From Mycobacterium marinum (GTDB taxonomy: Bacteria; Actinomycetota; Actinomycetes; Mycobacteriales; Mycobacteriaceae), in contig NZ_CP024190.1 of NCBI RefSeq assembly GCF_003391395.1, forward strand, positions 3,162,001-3,226,000: a DNA stretch of 64,000 nucleotides, given 5' to 3'. Both the position numbers and the translations under genes were made by a program. Under the pieces are notes generated by a model, which was not told the origin of the DNA, searched no databases, and was given only the letters and a program-made list of their open reading frames with translations. This document shows, piece after piece, positions 8,168-17,499 of the stretch. Position 1 is the first letter of the stretch. Every line of letters starts with the position of its first letter.

Positions 8168-8255
8168 GCCGACCGATTCTACCTGCGGGGCGGTCGTCCA
8201 CCTCCGTTTTTCGTCGGTGCCAGCGGTACCGGCCAACTGCAGGCAAGGGCAACCG

Positions 8256-8280
8256 GGGCGGCCGCGAGATGCGGCCGCCC
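8256..8280 (-). terminator. GC-rich hairpin downstream of the MOSC gene
   Basis: GGGCGGCCGC and GCGGCCGCCC form a perfect 10-bp stem around a 5-nt loop. There is no U-tract, which is common for mycobacterial terminators. It lies about 185 nt after the MOSC stop and upstream of the CAAX protease gene. The rest of the 8168-8464 spacer shows no gene. Confidence 0.45.
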
Positions 8281-8464
8281 GCTCGTCTCCTCGGCCCACA
8301 TCACCGAAAGGGCAGACAACCCTTACAAACTCGGCGGGGCCAACAGCAGCTCGAAAGGATCGGGCCGCCCCGTGGCGCCGTGCTCACCGGTGATTCCTTG
8401 CTGTCGTATGCGCACCGACGCACGTCGAGTGTCTACTTGCTCACAGTCGCCGAGGCCGACGCGC

Positions 8465-9145
8465 TCAGCCAGTGTTGGATGCCAGCCGACGGCGCACATC
8501 CGCCTTGATTTCGGCCGGCAGCGCATCTGCCGCCAGCAGCTTGGGAAGCAGGTCGGGTTCAGCCATCCGAGCACGAAATACCAGCCCAATGGTCACGTCG
8601 TGATCAGGCCGGTGGTCGACGGTGATCGTGTCGCCGGCGCGCACCGTTCCGGGCGAGATCACCCGTAGGTAGGCGCCGGGCTTGCCGGCCTGGGTGAAGG
8701 TCTTGATCCATTGCTTCAGATTCAAGAACGCCGCGAACGTGCGGCACGGGACCCGCGGCGCGGAGACTTCCAGCACCAAGCCGTCGGCGCCGATACGCCA
8801 GTGTTCCCCGATCCGCGCGCCAGTGACGTCGAGACCCGAGGTCGTCAGATTTTCGCCGAAGATTCCGTTGGTGAGGGTGCGCTGCAGTTGCGCCTCCCAC
8901 GCGTCAAGGTCTTCTCGCGAGTAGGCGTACACCGCCTGATCGTCACCCCCATGGAAGTTGTGATTGCCGATGGTGTCCCCGACCAGACCGCTCCCCAGGC
9001 CCCCCTGCATGGGCCCGGGGGCACGGACCATTACCGCCTCATCCGCCGCCACTTTGTCGATACCCGTCATTTCCGACGTCGAACGCACGTCGGGATTCGC
9101 CCGGGTACGAGCCAAGTTGACTGTCAACACATGCGCCACCCACAC
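8465..9145 (-). CDS. MOSC-domain protein (Rv1864c-like)
   Basis: A 226-residue stand-alone MOSC protein of the YiiM type, predicted to bind molybdenum or transferred sulfur. The MOSC beta-barrel spans roughly residues 25-180. It contains a GDTIGNHNFHGGDDQAVYAY segment and the conserved cysteine in PRVPCRTF; the C-terminal ~45 residues resemble the YiiM 3-alpha domain. The start is GTG. Its proximity to mod genes fits molybdenum-linked metabolism, but its exact substrate is unknown. The 5' end abuts a 61-bp tandem repeat array. Confidence 0.85.
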   Translation of the reverse strand: MWVAHVLTVNLARTRANPDVRSTSEMTGIDKVAADEAVMVRAPGPMQGGLGSGLVGDTIGNHNFHGGDDQAVYAYSREDLDAWEAQLQRTLTNGIFGENLTTSGLDVTGARIGEHWRIGADGLVLEVSAPRVPCRTFAAFLNLKQWIKTFTQAGKPGAYLRVISPGTVRAGDTITVDHRPDHDVTIGLVFRARMAEPDLLPKLLAADALPAEIKADVRRRLASNTG

Positions 9146-9164
9146 AGGCTAGCGCCGAAGCATG

Positions 9165-9345
9165 GGTCGCCTCGCTCCCATCACTCGCCAAGCTCATTCT
9201 GCTCGCTCGGCTCCCAGGCCCAACAGGTCGCCTCGCTCCCATCACTCGCCAAGCGCATTCTGCTCGCTCGGCTCCCAGGCCCAACAGGTCGCCTCGCTCC
9301 CATCACTCGCCAAGCTCATTCTGCTCGCTCGGCTCCCAGGCCCAA
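9165..9345. repeat. 61-bp tandem repeat (VNTR-like) at xfp 3' end
   Basis: Three head-to-tail copies with exact 61-nt period begin at 9165, 9226 and 9287. Copies differ by very few bases (for example a G/T change in AAGCGCATT versus AAGCTCATT). The copy at 9287-9345 encodes the last xfp codons and the xfp stop at 9303-9305; the others lie just beyond it. Length changes would therefore not touch the protein. Confidence 0.92.
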
Positions 9346-11705
9346 TCCGCAATTCGCGGGTCGTCCTCACCATGCTCACGCGTGTACTGGCGCGCTGCCA
9401 GGCGCGCATCGGCCATCCGCTGCCGCAGCACCGCAGCCCGGCTGGACAGGCCCTCCACCCGGTCGATGACGTCGATCACCAGGTGGAAGCGATCCAGGTC
9501 ATTGAGCATCACCATGTCGAACGGCGTAGTCGTGGTGCCTCGCTCCTTGAACCCGCGCACATGGATGCGGGCATGGTTGGCACGACGGTAAGCAAGGCGG
9601 TGGATCAGCCATGGATAGCCGTGGTAGGCGAAAATGACCGCCTTGTCGCGGGTGAACAGCGCATCGAACTCGCGGTCCGGCAAGCCGTGGGGGTGCTCGG
9701 ACTCCGGCTGCAAACGCATGATGTCGACGACGTTGACCACCCGGACACCCAGGTCGGGCAGTTCGCGACGCAGGATATCGGCGGCCGCCAGTGTCTCTAA
9801 CGTCGGAATGTCTCCCGCGCAGGCCAGCACCACGTCGGGCTCGCCGCTGGCCGTACTCGCCCACTGCCAGATGCCCAGTCCCCGGGTGCAGTGCGCGATG
9901 GCCTCGTCCATATCCAGATAAGCCAGCGCGGGCTGCTTGCCGGCGACGATGACGTTGACGTAGTTGCGGCTACGCAGGCAGTGGTCGGCAACCGAAAGCA
10001 AGGTGTTCCCGTCCGGCGGCAAGTAGACCCGGACCACCTCCGGACGCTTGTTGGCGACCAGGTCGATGAACCCGGGATCCTGATGGGAAGCGCCGTTGTG
10101 GTCCTGCCGCCACACGTGGGAACTCAGCAGGTAGTTCAGCGATGCGATCGGCCGCCGCCACGGCAGCTCCCGGCTGGTGGAAAGCCATTTCGTGTGCTGA
10201 TTGAACATCGAGTCGACGATATGCACGAAGGCCTCGTAGCAATCGAACATGCCGTGGCGGCCGGTCAGTAGATAACCTTCCAGCCAGCCCTGGCACAGAT
10301 GTTCTGACAGCACCTCCATCACGCGGCCTTCGGCCGAGAGGTGGTCGTCATCGGCCGTGGTCTCCGACAGCCAGGTTCGGCCGGTTGCCTCGAATACGGC
10401 GCTGAGGCGATTCGACGCCGTCTCATCCGGACCCATCAGACGGAATCGATCCGGATTTCGCCTGATCACATCGCGCAGAAATGTCCCGAGTACCCGAGTG
10501 GCTTCGTGGATTTCGGTGCCCGGGCTATTGACCTGCACCGCGTAGTCGCGGAAGTCGGGCAGATCGAGGTCACGCAACAAGAGCCCGCCGTTGGCGTGCG
10601 GGTTGGCGCTCATCCGTCGATTGCCGCTGGGAGCCATCGCCCGCAGCTGCGCTCGCAACTTGCCGTGATCGTCGAACAGCTCGTGGGGCCGGTAACTGCG
10701 CAGCCATTCTTCAAGTTGGTCACGGTGCTGCGCGTTGTCGTGGGTGTCAGCTAGCGGAACCTGATGGGATCGCCAGGTGCCCTCGACCTTCTTGCCGTCG
10801 ACGACTTTTGGCCCCGTCCAGCCCTTGGGGGTGCGTAGCACGATCATTGGCCATACCGGGCGCTTGATATCGCCGCCGGTGCGGGCGGCGAGCTGAATCG
10901 CGGCGATCTCGTCGAACGCCTCGTCGAGCGCGCCGGCCAGCTGCTGGTGCACGCGGGGCGGATCATCGCCGGCCACCGTGATGGGCCGGTAGCCGTAGCC
11001 GCGCAACAGCGATTCGAGCTCGTCATGCGGAATGCGGGCCAGCACGGTCGGATTGGCTATCTTGTAGCCGTTGAGATGCAAGATCGGCAGCACCGCCCCG
11101 TCGATGGCGGGGTTGAGGAACTTGTTCGAATGCCAGCTTGTCGCCAGTGGACCGGTCTCGGCTTCACCGTCACCGACCACGCAGGCGACCACCAGGTCGG
11201 GGTTGTCGAAGGCCGCGCCGTAGGCATGCACCAGCGCGTAGCCGAGCTCGCCGCCCTCATGAATGGACCCGGGCGTCTGCGCCGCGACATGGCTGGGAAT
11301 CCCGCCCGGAAAGGAAAACTGGCGAAACAGCCGCCGCATTCCGTCGGTGTTCTCCGCGATGGCGCTGTACACCTCGCTGTAGGTGCCTTCCAAGTACGCA
11401 TTGGCCACCAGTCCGGGCCCCCCGTGGCCGGGCCCGGTGACGTAGATGACGTTGGCGTCGCGCTCGCGAATTATCCGGTTCAGGTGCGCGTAAATCAGAT
11501 TGAGGCCGGGGGTGGTGCCCCAGTGACCCAGCAGCCGGGGTTTGACGTGCGCGGGCACCAGCGGTTCGGCCAACAGTGGATTGTCCAGCAGATAGATCTG
11601 GCCGACCGACAGGTAGTTGGCGGCGCGCCAATAGGCGTCAATGAGGGCCAGGTCGTCGTCGGACAGGGGAGCGGGTTCGCTGGTGGCACGATTTTCTGGG
11701 CTCAT
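9303..11705 (-). CDS. xfp: Xylulose-5-phosphate/fructose-6-phosphate phosphoketolase
   Basis: TPP-dependent phosphoketolase, 800 residues, splitting xylulose-5-P or fructose-6-P with phosphate to acetyl-phosphate plus a sugar phosphate. Family landmarks are HWGTTPGLNLIYAHLNR, VTGPGHGGPGLVANAYLEG, FSFPGGIPSHVAAQTPGSIH and the TPP site VGDGEAETGPLATSWHSNKF. Further landmarks are RLMGPDETASNRL and SSHVWRQDHNGASHQDPGF. Full length and intact, ATG start. I do not recall an orthologue in M. tuberculosis, so this is one of several genes inserted into an otherwise conserved order. No acetate kinase is visible nearby. Confidence 0.95.
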   Translation of the reverse strand: MSPENRATSEPAPLSDDDLALIDAYWRAANYLSVGQIYLLDNPLLAEPLVPAHVKPRLLGHWGTTPGLNLIYAHLNRIIRERDANVIYVTGPGHGGPGLVANAYLEGTYSEVYSAIAENTDGMRRLFRQFSFPGGIPSHVAAQTPGSIHEGGELGYALVHAYGAAFDNPDLVVACVVGDGEAETGPLATSWHSNKFLNPAIDGAVLPILHLNGYKIANPTVLARIPHDELESLLRGYGYRPITVAGDDPPRVHQQLAGALDEAFDEIAAIQLAARTGGDIKRPVWPMIVLRTPKGWTGPKVVDGKKVEGTWRSHQVPLADTHDNAQHRDQLEEWLRSYRPHELFDDHGKLRAQLRAMAPSGNRRMSANPHANGGLLLRDLDLPDFRDYAVQVNSPGTEIHEATRVLGTFLRDVIRRNPDRFRLMGPDETASNRLSAVFEATGRTWLSETTADDDHLSAEGRVMEVLSEHLCQGWLEGYLLTGRHGMFDCYEAFVHIVDSMFNQHTKWLSTSRELPWRRPIASLNYLLSSHVWRQDHNGASHQDPGFIDLVANKRPEVVRVYLPPDGNTLLSVADHCLRSRNYVNVIVAGKQPALAYLDMDEAIAHCTRGLGIWQWASTASGEPDVVLACAGDIPTLETLAAADILRRELPDLGVRVVNVVDIMRLQPESEHPHGLPDREFDALFTRDKAVIFAYHGYPWLIHRLAYRRANHARIHVRGFKERGTTTTPFDMVMLNDLDRFHLVIDVIDRVEGLSSRAAVLRQRMADARLAARQYTREHGEDDPRIADWAWEPSEQNELGE

Positions 11706-11750
11706 CTCATCGATTGTGCGTGCCGTCGATGAACAACCCGTTGACGGCGC

Positions 11751-12608
11751 TCAGCTTTCTCCGGTTTCGCCGCGGGCCCGGGCCTCGTAGGCCTCGCGCT
11801 TGGCGGCGTCGACGTCGTCGGTGAAGACATGCTCACCCCCGAGGAGTCGGTTGAGGCCTTCGGACAGCCAGCGGGGAAGGTACTTCTGCGAGGCGATCAT
11901 GGCGCCGGCCGCTTTGGTGACCCGCACGCGAGGCTTGGGATTGGCCACCAGCGCGACGATTGCGTCGGCGATGTCAGAGGGCTCAGCGTTTTTGAACCCT
12001 TTCATCCCCGGCGTCCCCGACGCGAGTTCGGTGTTGACGAAGGTCGGCAACACCATGGAGAACTTCACCCCGGTGGTGCGGTATTCGATCCTGGCGGCAT
12101 CGGTGAATGCGATCACCGCGTGCTTGCTTGCGCAATAGGTGGCCAGGCCCACCACGTAGATCTCGCCGGCCAGCGATGCGACGTTGATGACGTGGCCCCG
12201 CCCGCGGGGAACCATTCGCTGAGCCGCAAGCTTGCTGCCCACCATGACGCCGTAGACATTGATGTCCAGAATGCGCCGGGTCACCGAATCCGGCTCGTCG
12301 ACAATCCGCCCGACCGGCATGATGCCGGCATTGTTCACCAGCACGTCGAGTGGGCCGAGTTGGCGCTCGACTTGATCGAGGAAGTCCGAGAAGGAATTTG
12401 GGTCGGTGACATCGAGTTTGCCGTACACCTCGAGGCCGAGGTCGGCGCCGGCCTCCTTCACAGCGGGTTCGTCAACGTCGCCGATCGCGACTTTGGCACC
12501 CAGCTTGTGCAGCGCGGTCGCGGTTGCCAGCCCGATTCCCCGTGCACCGCCGGTGATCACGATGACTTTGTCCCGGACCCTGACGCCGATGGTTGTCGAA
12601 TCTGCCAT
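11751..12608 (-). CDS. Short-chain dehydrogenase/reductase (Rv1865c-like)
   Basis: Classical SDR of 285 residues. It has a TGGARGIG nucleotide-binding motif, NNAGIM, an active-site serine in INVASLAGE and YxxxK in YCASKHAV. The ATG at 12608 (MADSTTIG) follows GGAGGG with good spacing and agrees with the mycobacterial family start; the 10 extra upstream codons were excluded. It precedes xfp on the same strand with 45 nt between them, so the two may be co-transcribed. Substrate unknown. Confidence 0.88.
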   Translation of the reverse strand: MADSTTIGVRVRDKVIVITGGARGIGLATATALHKLGAKVAIGDVDEPAVKEAGADLGLEVYGKLDVTDPNSFSDFLDQVERQLGPLDVLVNNAGIMPVGRIVDEPDSVTRRILDINVYGVMVGSKLAAQRMVPRGRGHVINVASLAGEIYVVGLATYCASKHAVIAFTDAARIEYRTTGVKFSMVLPTFVNTELASGTPGMKGFKNAEPSDIADAIVALVANPKPRVRVTKAAGAMIASQKYLPRWLSEGLNRLLGGEHVFTDDVDAAKREAYEARARGETGES

Positions 12609-12751
12609 TTCGCCCTCCCCGACTTTGACGGGTGTCAACTAGTCGACCCGCCAAGCACAGCACTGACGGCTCCGCTGCGCAAATGGCCCTGGTGATGGGC
12701 GCGCACGCCGATTGAATGGCCATTGCGGCAGACAGTCTCGATACTGCAACC

Positions 12752-13261
12752 ATGATCGAGGTCCGCGCAGCCACCCCGGAGGATGCCTATGACGTGGCCC
12801 GGGTGCATGTGCGTTCGTGGCAGTGGGCATTCCGGGGACTGATTTCCCAGGATTACCTCGACAATCTCAGCCCGCAAGACTGGGTCGACCGCTACACCGT
12901 TGGCCGGATGGGGTTGCGGCTACCCTCCACCCAGGTGGCGGTCGACGGTTCGGCGATCCGCGGCCTGGCCACCACCGGTCTATCCCGCGACACGGAGCTG
13001 TCGAACTTCGGTGAGCTCCGGGCGATCTATGTCGATCCCGAGCATGTCTGCACCGGCGTCGGACGGTTGCTCATGACTGCCGCCCGAGAACGGCTGCGGC
13101 GGGTTGGCGTCACCGCAGCCGTGTTATGGGTCCTGGATGGCAATGCCCGCGCTCGGCGCTTCTATGAACGCGATGGATGGAATTTCGACGGCACGCGTCG
13201 CACCGAGATCATCGGCGACACCCCGGTCGATCAAATGCGCTACCGCTGCTCACTGACCTAG
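12752..13261 (+). CDS. GNAT-family N-acetyltransferase
   Basis: A 169-residue GNAT protein transferring an acyl group from acyl-CoA to an unknown amine. The fold is recognisable from IEVRAATPEDAYDVARVHVRSW at the N-terminus and the acetyl-CoA loop VDPEHVCTGVGRLLM (Q/RxxGxG/A-like). The late motif ARRFYERDGW is also present. The ATG at 12752 puts the domain at residue 1; an in-frame ATG at 12716 would add 12 residues. It is divergent from the SDR gene. No antibiotic- or ribosome-specific signature is visible. Confidence 0.8.
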   Translation: MIEVRAATPEDAYDVARVHVRSWQWAFRGLISQDYLDNLSPQDWVDRYTVGRMGLRLPSTQVAVDGSAIRGLATTGLSRDTELSNFGELRAIYVDPEHVCTGVGRLLMTAARERLRRVGVTAAVLWVLDGNARARRFYERDGWNFDGTRRTEIIGDTPVDQMRYRCSLT

Positions 13262-13369
13262 CCGCCCGGCGCGGCATCATCGACTGGCCGAGGCCGCACC
13301 GATGCGCTTGGCCGGTCGGCGGTCCGTTTGGTGCGGAGCCCGCTGCCACCGGGCGGCTACGGTATGCAA

Positions 13370-15808
13370 ATGGCCGACCAGCTGCTCGCCGCGGTGCGCG
13401 TCCTGGACTTGTCCGGCGGTACCGCCGACACGGTCACGCGCCTGCTCGCCGACCTCGGCGCCGACGTCCTCAAGGTGGAGCCGCCCGGCGGGAGCCCCGG
13501 ACGTAACCAGGCGCCCACGCTGGCGGGCGCCAGCATTCCGTTCGCCGTGCACAACGCCAACAAGCGCAGCGTGGTGCTGGACCCCAACGACGCAGCCGAC
13601 CGGGCACGGCTGCTCGAGCTGGCCGCCGGCGCCGACATCCTCGTCGACAGCGGTCTGCCGGGGCAGGCCAGCAGCTACGGCACATCGTGTGTGGAGCTAG
13701 CCGATCGCTGCCCCCATCTGGTGGCGCTGTCGTTCACCGACTTCGGTGCATCGGGTCCGCGATCGTCGTGGCGGGCAACCGACGCGGTGCTCTACGCGAT
13801 GTCGGGATCGCTATCACGGTCAGGGCCCACCACCGGCACCCCGGTATTGCCGCCAGATGGCATCGCTTCGGCGACAGCCGCGGTCCAGGCGACCTGGTCG
13901 GTGCTCGCCGCCTACTACAACAAATTGCGTTGCGGTACCGGCGATTACATCGACTTCTCGCGCTTCGATGCGGTGGTGATGGCTCTTGACCCGGCATTCG
14001 GGGCACACGGGCAGGTCGCGGCCGGCATCCGAAGCAGTGCGCGGTGGCGGGGACGCCCGAAAAACCAGGACGCCTACCCGATCTACCCGTGCCAGGACGG
14101 GTACGTGCGATTGTGCGTGATGGCGCCGCGCCAGTGGCGCGGCCTACGCCGCTGGCTGGGGGAACCACCAGAGTTTCAGGATCCCAAGTACGACGTGATC
14201 GGTGCTCGTTTCGCGGCCTGGCCGCAGATCAGTGAGTTGGTTGCGGCGCTGTTTGCCCCCCAGACGATGAAGGAGCTGGTGGCTGCCGGCCAAGCCCACG
14301 GGGTCCCGATTGCGGCCGTCCTCACACCGTCGCGGATTCTGGCCTCCGAACACTTCCAGGCGGTGGGAGCCATCACCGAGGCCGAACTGGTCCCCGGGGT
14401 GCATACCAAGGTCCCCACCGGATACTTCGTGGTCAACGAGCAGCGGGCGGGGTTTCACACTCCCGCACCCGCCGTGGGCCAAGACCAGCCGCGCTGGCTG
14501 GCCGACCCGGCTCCTGAGCTTGCGAGCACGGCCAGCGTGGGGGGCTACCCGCTCGAAGGGCTGCGGATTCTCGATCTGGGCATCATCGTCGCGGGGGGCG
14601 AGCTGAGCCGGCTGTTCGGAGACCTGGGCGCCGAGGTCATCAAGGTCGAAAGCGCCGACTACCCCGACGGGCTACGACAGGCCCGTGCCGGTGACGCGAT
14701 GAGTGAGTCGTTTGCCTGGACGCACCGTAATCATCGTGCGCTCGGCCTCGACCTGCGCAGCCCCGAGGGCAAGCAAATTTTCGGTCGCCTGGTCGCCGCG
14801 GCCGACGCCGTGTTCGCCAACTTCAAGCCGGGCACCCTGACCTCGCTGGGCTTCAATTACGCCAACCTCCATGCCCTCAACCCGCACATCGTGCTCGCCG
14901 GCAGCAGCGCGTTCGGTAATCGCGGCCCCTGGAGTACCCGGCTGGGATACGGCCCGTTGGTGCGAGCCACCACCGGCGTGACCCGGGTGTGGACATCCGA
15001 AGACGCCGCTACCGACGGTTCCCGGCATGCCTTCTACGACGCCACGACAATTTTCCCCGACCACGTTGTCGGGCGAATCGTCGCCGTCCTGGCGCTAGCC
15101 GCGCTGATCCACCGTCACCGCACCGGTGCCGGAGCCCACGTACACATCTCGCAAGCCGAAGTTGTGGTCAATCAGCTCGACACCCTGTTCGTCACCGAGG
15201 CCGCACTGGCCGCCGGCATCGCCGAAGTCCGCAATGACCTCAGTGTGCACGCGGTATGCCCCTGCGGCGGTGACGACGAGTGGTGCGTCGTCACCATCTG
15301 CTCGGACAACGAATGGCGCTGTGCGGCGAAGCTGATCGACCAACCCGAACTGGCCGATGACCCGCGCTTCGCCTCGGCCGAGTCGCGCATGGCCAATCGC
15401 GCCGAATTGGTCGCAGTCGTGTCGGCCTGGACCGCCGACCACACCCCATTCGAGGCGGCCCAGGCGCTGCAGGCGGCAGGGATTGCAGCGGGCCCGATGA
15501 ACCGCCCGCCGGACCTTCTGGAAGACCCGCAACTAATCGCGCGAAACCTGTTCCGCGACATGACCCATCCGCTCATCGCGCGCCCGCTGCCCGCGGAGAC
15601 CGGCCCGGCGCCGTTTCGCCATATCCCGCAGTCACCACAACGCCCCGCGCCGCAGCCGGGTCAGGACACCCGAGAGATCTGCGCTGAGCTGCTGGACATG
15701 AGCCCGGAAGAAATCGAGTTCCTGATCACCGAAGGCGTGCTGTTCGCCCCGTCGGCTAACTCCGAGCAGCTGGCCACCGAACAGCAGGGCTCCGGGGAAA
15801 GCCGGTGA
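13370..15808 (+). CDS. Double-domain CaiB/BaiF class III CoA-transferase (Rv1866-like)
   Basis: An 812-residue protein made of two fused class III CoA-transferase modules (about residues 1-390 and 400-790). Each begins with the same signature: VRVLDLSGG...LADLGADVLKVEPPGG in the first, LRILDLGIIVAGGELSRLFGDLGAEVIKVES in the second. Candidate catalytic aspartates are in VLPPDG and FPDHVVG. Class III enzymes move CoA between acyl groups, and most are homodimers; this one carries both halves in one chain. ATG 13370 was chosen over the upstream frame (13328), which is not conserved-looking. It is followed 85 nt later by the thiolase-like gene, suggesting acyl-CoA metabolism. Confidence 0.88.
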   Translation: MADQLLAAVRVLDLSGGTADTVTRLLADLGADVLKVEPPGGSPGRNQAPTLAGASIPFAVHNANKRSVVLDPNDAADRARLLELAAGADILVDSGLPGQASSYGTSCVELADRCPHLVALSFTDFGASGPRSSWRATDAVLYAMSGSLSRSGPTTGTPVLPPDGIASATAAVQATWSVLAAYYNKLRCGTGDYIDFSRFDAVVMALDPAFGAHGQVAAGIRSSARWRGRPKNQDAYPIYPCQDGYVRLCVMAPRQWRGLRRWLGEPPEFQDPKYDVIGARFAAWPQISELVAALFAPQTMKELVAAGQAHGVPIAAVLTPSRILASEHFQAVGAITEAELVPGVHTKVPTGYFVVNEQRAGFHTPAPAVGQDQPRWLADPAPELASTASVGGYPLEGLRILDLGIIVAGGELSRLFGDLGAEVIKVESADYPDGLRQARAGDAMSESFAWTHRNHRALGLDLRSPEGKQIFGRLVAAADAVFANFKPGTLTSLGFNYANLHALNPHIVLAGSSAFGNRGPWSTRLGYGPLVRATTGVTRVWTSEDAATDGSRHAFYDATTIFPDHVVGRIVAVLALAALIHRHRTGAGAHVHISQAEVVVNQLDTLFVTEAALAAGIAEVRNDLSVHAVCPCGGDDEWCVVTICSDNEWRCAAKLIDQPELADDPRFASAESRMANRAELVAVVSAWTADHTPFEAAQALQAAGIAAGPMNRPPDLLEDPQLIARNLFRDMTHPLIARPLPAETGPAPFRHIPQSPQRPAPQPGQDTREICAELLDMSPEEIEFLITEGVLFAPSANSEQLATEQQGSGESR

Positions 15809-15893
15809 CGCCTTCGCCCGCTCGATTGCGCCGCCGGCCCGAGGTCGAGCGCGACGTGCGGTGGCCGGCGAGGGTCGGCGCTAGGTTCGATTC

Positions 15894-17378
15894 ATGGCCG
15901 TAGACCCCCGCACGCCGGTGCTGATCGGCTACGGCCAGGTCAACTACCGCGATGAAATCGACCCCACCATGCCGTCGGTCGAGCCTGTCGATCTGATGCT
16001 CGCCGCGGCGCAGCAGGCGGCCGATTCCCGGGTGCTCGCGGCCGTTGACTCCATTCGCGTGGTCCGCGTGCTCTCGGCGCACTACCGCAATCCCGGCCAG
16101 TTGCTCGGCGAGCGGCTGCAGGCCAGTGGTTTCACCACCAGCTACAGCAGCGTCGGCGGCAACACACCGCAGTCTCTGGTCAGCCAGGCGTGCCTGGACG
16201 TACAGCGGGGTCGAGCCGGGGTGGTGTTGATCGCCGGCGCCGAGACGTGGCGGACCAGGACCGGTCTGAAGTCCAAGGGCGCCCGACTGACCTGGACGCT
16301 TCAGGACGAATCCGTTCCGCTGCCACGGGTCGCCGGCCAGGATGTGCCGATGGCCGGCGAGAGCGAAATCAGAATCAAGCTGGATCGGCCTGCCTACGTC
16401 TATCCGATGTTCGAGCAGGCGCTACGCATCGCCAACGGCGAGTCAATCGAGGACCACCGCAGCAGAGTCGGCCGACTGTGGGCGGGGTTCAACGCGGTCG
16501 CGGTGGATAACCCGCACGCCTGGATCCGCACCCCGATGACCGCCGAACAGATTTGTCGGCCCGGCCCGCAGAACCGGATGATCAGCTGGCCCTACACCAA
16601 GCTGATGAACTCCAACAACATGGTTGACCAGGGCGCCGCCCTGATCCTCACGTCGGTCGAACAGGCGACACGACTGCGGGTGCCCACCGAACGCTGGGTC
16701 TACCCGCAGACCGGGACCGAGGCGCACGACACCTTCTCGATTGCCGAGCGCGCCGAGCTGCACCAGTCGCCGGCCATCCGAATTGCCGGGGCACGCGCGT
16801 TGGAACTCGCCGGTCTGGGCATCGACGATGCCGACTACGTCGACCTGTACTCGTGTTTCCCGTCCGCGGTGCAGGTTGCCGCACACGAACTCGGGCTGCC
16901 CGTCGACGATACCGACCGGCCGTTGACCGTCACCGGCGGACTGACCTTTGCCGGGGGCCCGTGGAACAATTACGTCACACATTCGATTGCCACCATGGCC
17001 GAGTTATTGGCGGCCAACCCCGGCCGGCGCGGGCTGATCACCGCCAACGGCGGCTACCTGACCAAGCACAGCATCGGCGTGTACGGCACCGAGCCACCCG
17101 CGGAGTTCCGCTGGGAAGACGTGCAACCGCTGGTGGACCGCGAGCCCACCCGGGCCGCCCTGGTCGGATGGGACGGCGTCGGCGCCGTCGAGGCCTGGAC
17201 AACGCCCTTCACCAGAGACGGGCAGCCCGAGAAGGCCTTCGTCGCCGTGCGCACGCCCACCGGGGCGCGTACCTTAGGCGTGATCACCGATCCCACATCG
17301 GCCAATGCCACCGTGCATGGGGACATCGCCGGGGCAAAGGTTGCCATCGCTGCCGATGGCAACGCGACATTGCGGTAA
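15894..17378 (+). CDS. Thiolase-like acetyl-CoA acetyltransferase family protein (Rv1867-like)
   Basis: A 494-residue protein of the thiolase superfamily, resembling the SCP2-thiolase/lipid-transfer branch. VGGNTPQSLVSQACLDVQRGRAGVVLIAGAE is the thiolase N-terminal-half signature. The usual nucleophilic cysteine position reads as GGNTPQ, so classical thiolytic activity is doubtful. DLYSCFPSAVQ and ANGGYLTKHSIGVYGTEPP correspond to the C-terminal active-site loops. The length equals my recollection of Rv1867 (494). It follows the CoA-transferase gene. Confidence 0.85.
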   Translation: MAVDPRTPVLIGYGQVNYRDEIDPTMPSVEPVDLMLAAAQQAADSRVLAAVDSIRVVRVLSAHYRNPGQLLGERLQASGFTTSYSSVGGNTPQSLVSQACLDVQRGRAGVVLIAGAETWRTRTGLKSKGARLTWTLQDESVPLPRVAGQDVPMAGESEIRIKLDRPAYVYPMFEQALRIANGESIEDHRSRVGRLWAGFNAVAVDNPHAWIRTPMTAEQICRPGPQNRMISWPYTKLMNSNNMVDQGAALILTSVEQATRLRVPTERWVYPQTGTEAHDTFSIAERAELHQSPAIRIAGARALELAGLGIDDADYVDLYSCFPSAVQVAAHELGLPVDDTDRPLTVTGGLTFAGGPWNNYVTHSIATMAELLAANPGRRGLITANGGYLTKHSIGVYGTEPPAEFRWEDVQPLVDREPTRAALVGWDGVGAVEAWTTPFTRDGQPEKAFVAVRTPTGARTLGVITDPTSANATVHGDIAGAKVAIAADGNATLR

Positions 17379-17499
17379 CCGGCCGCACCGGTAATAGCGG
17401 GTGCATCCAGCACCGAAGTGTCACGGTCGAGACTCAAGTGTCGCGCAAATGGGGCCAACATGCCTATTGTCATGGAAAGCGTTGGGGGAGGTGAGTAGG

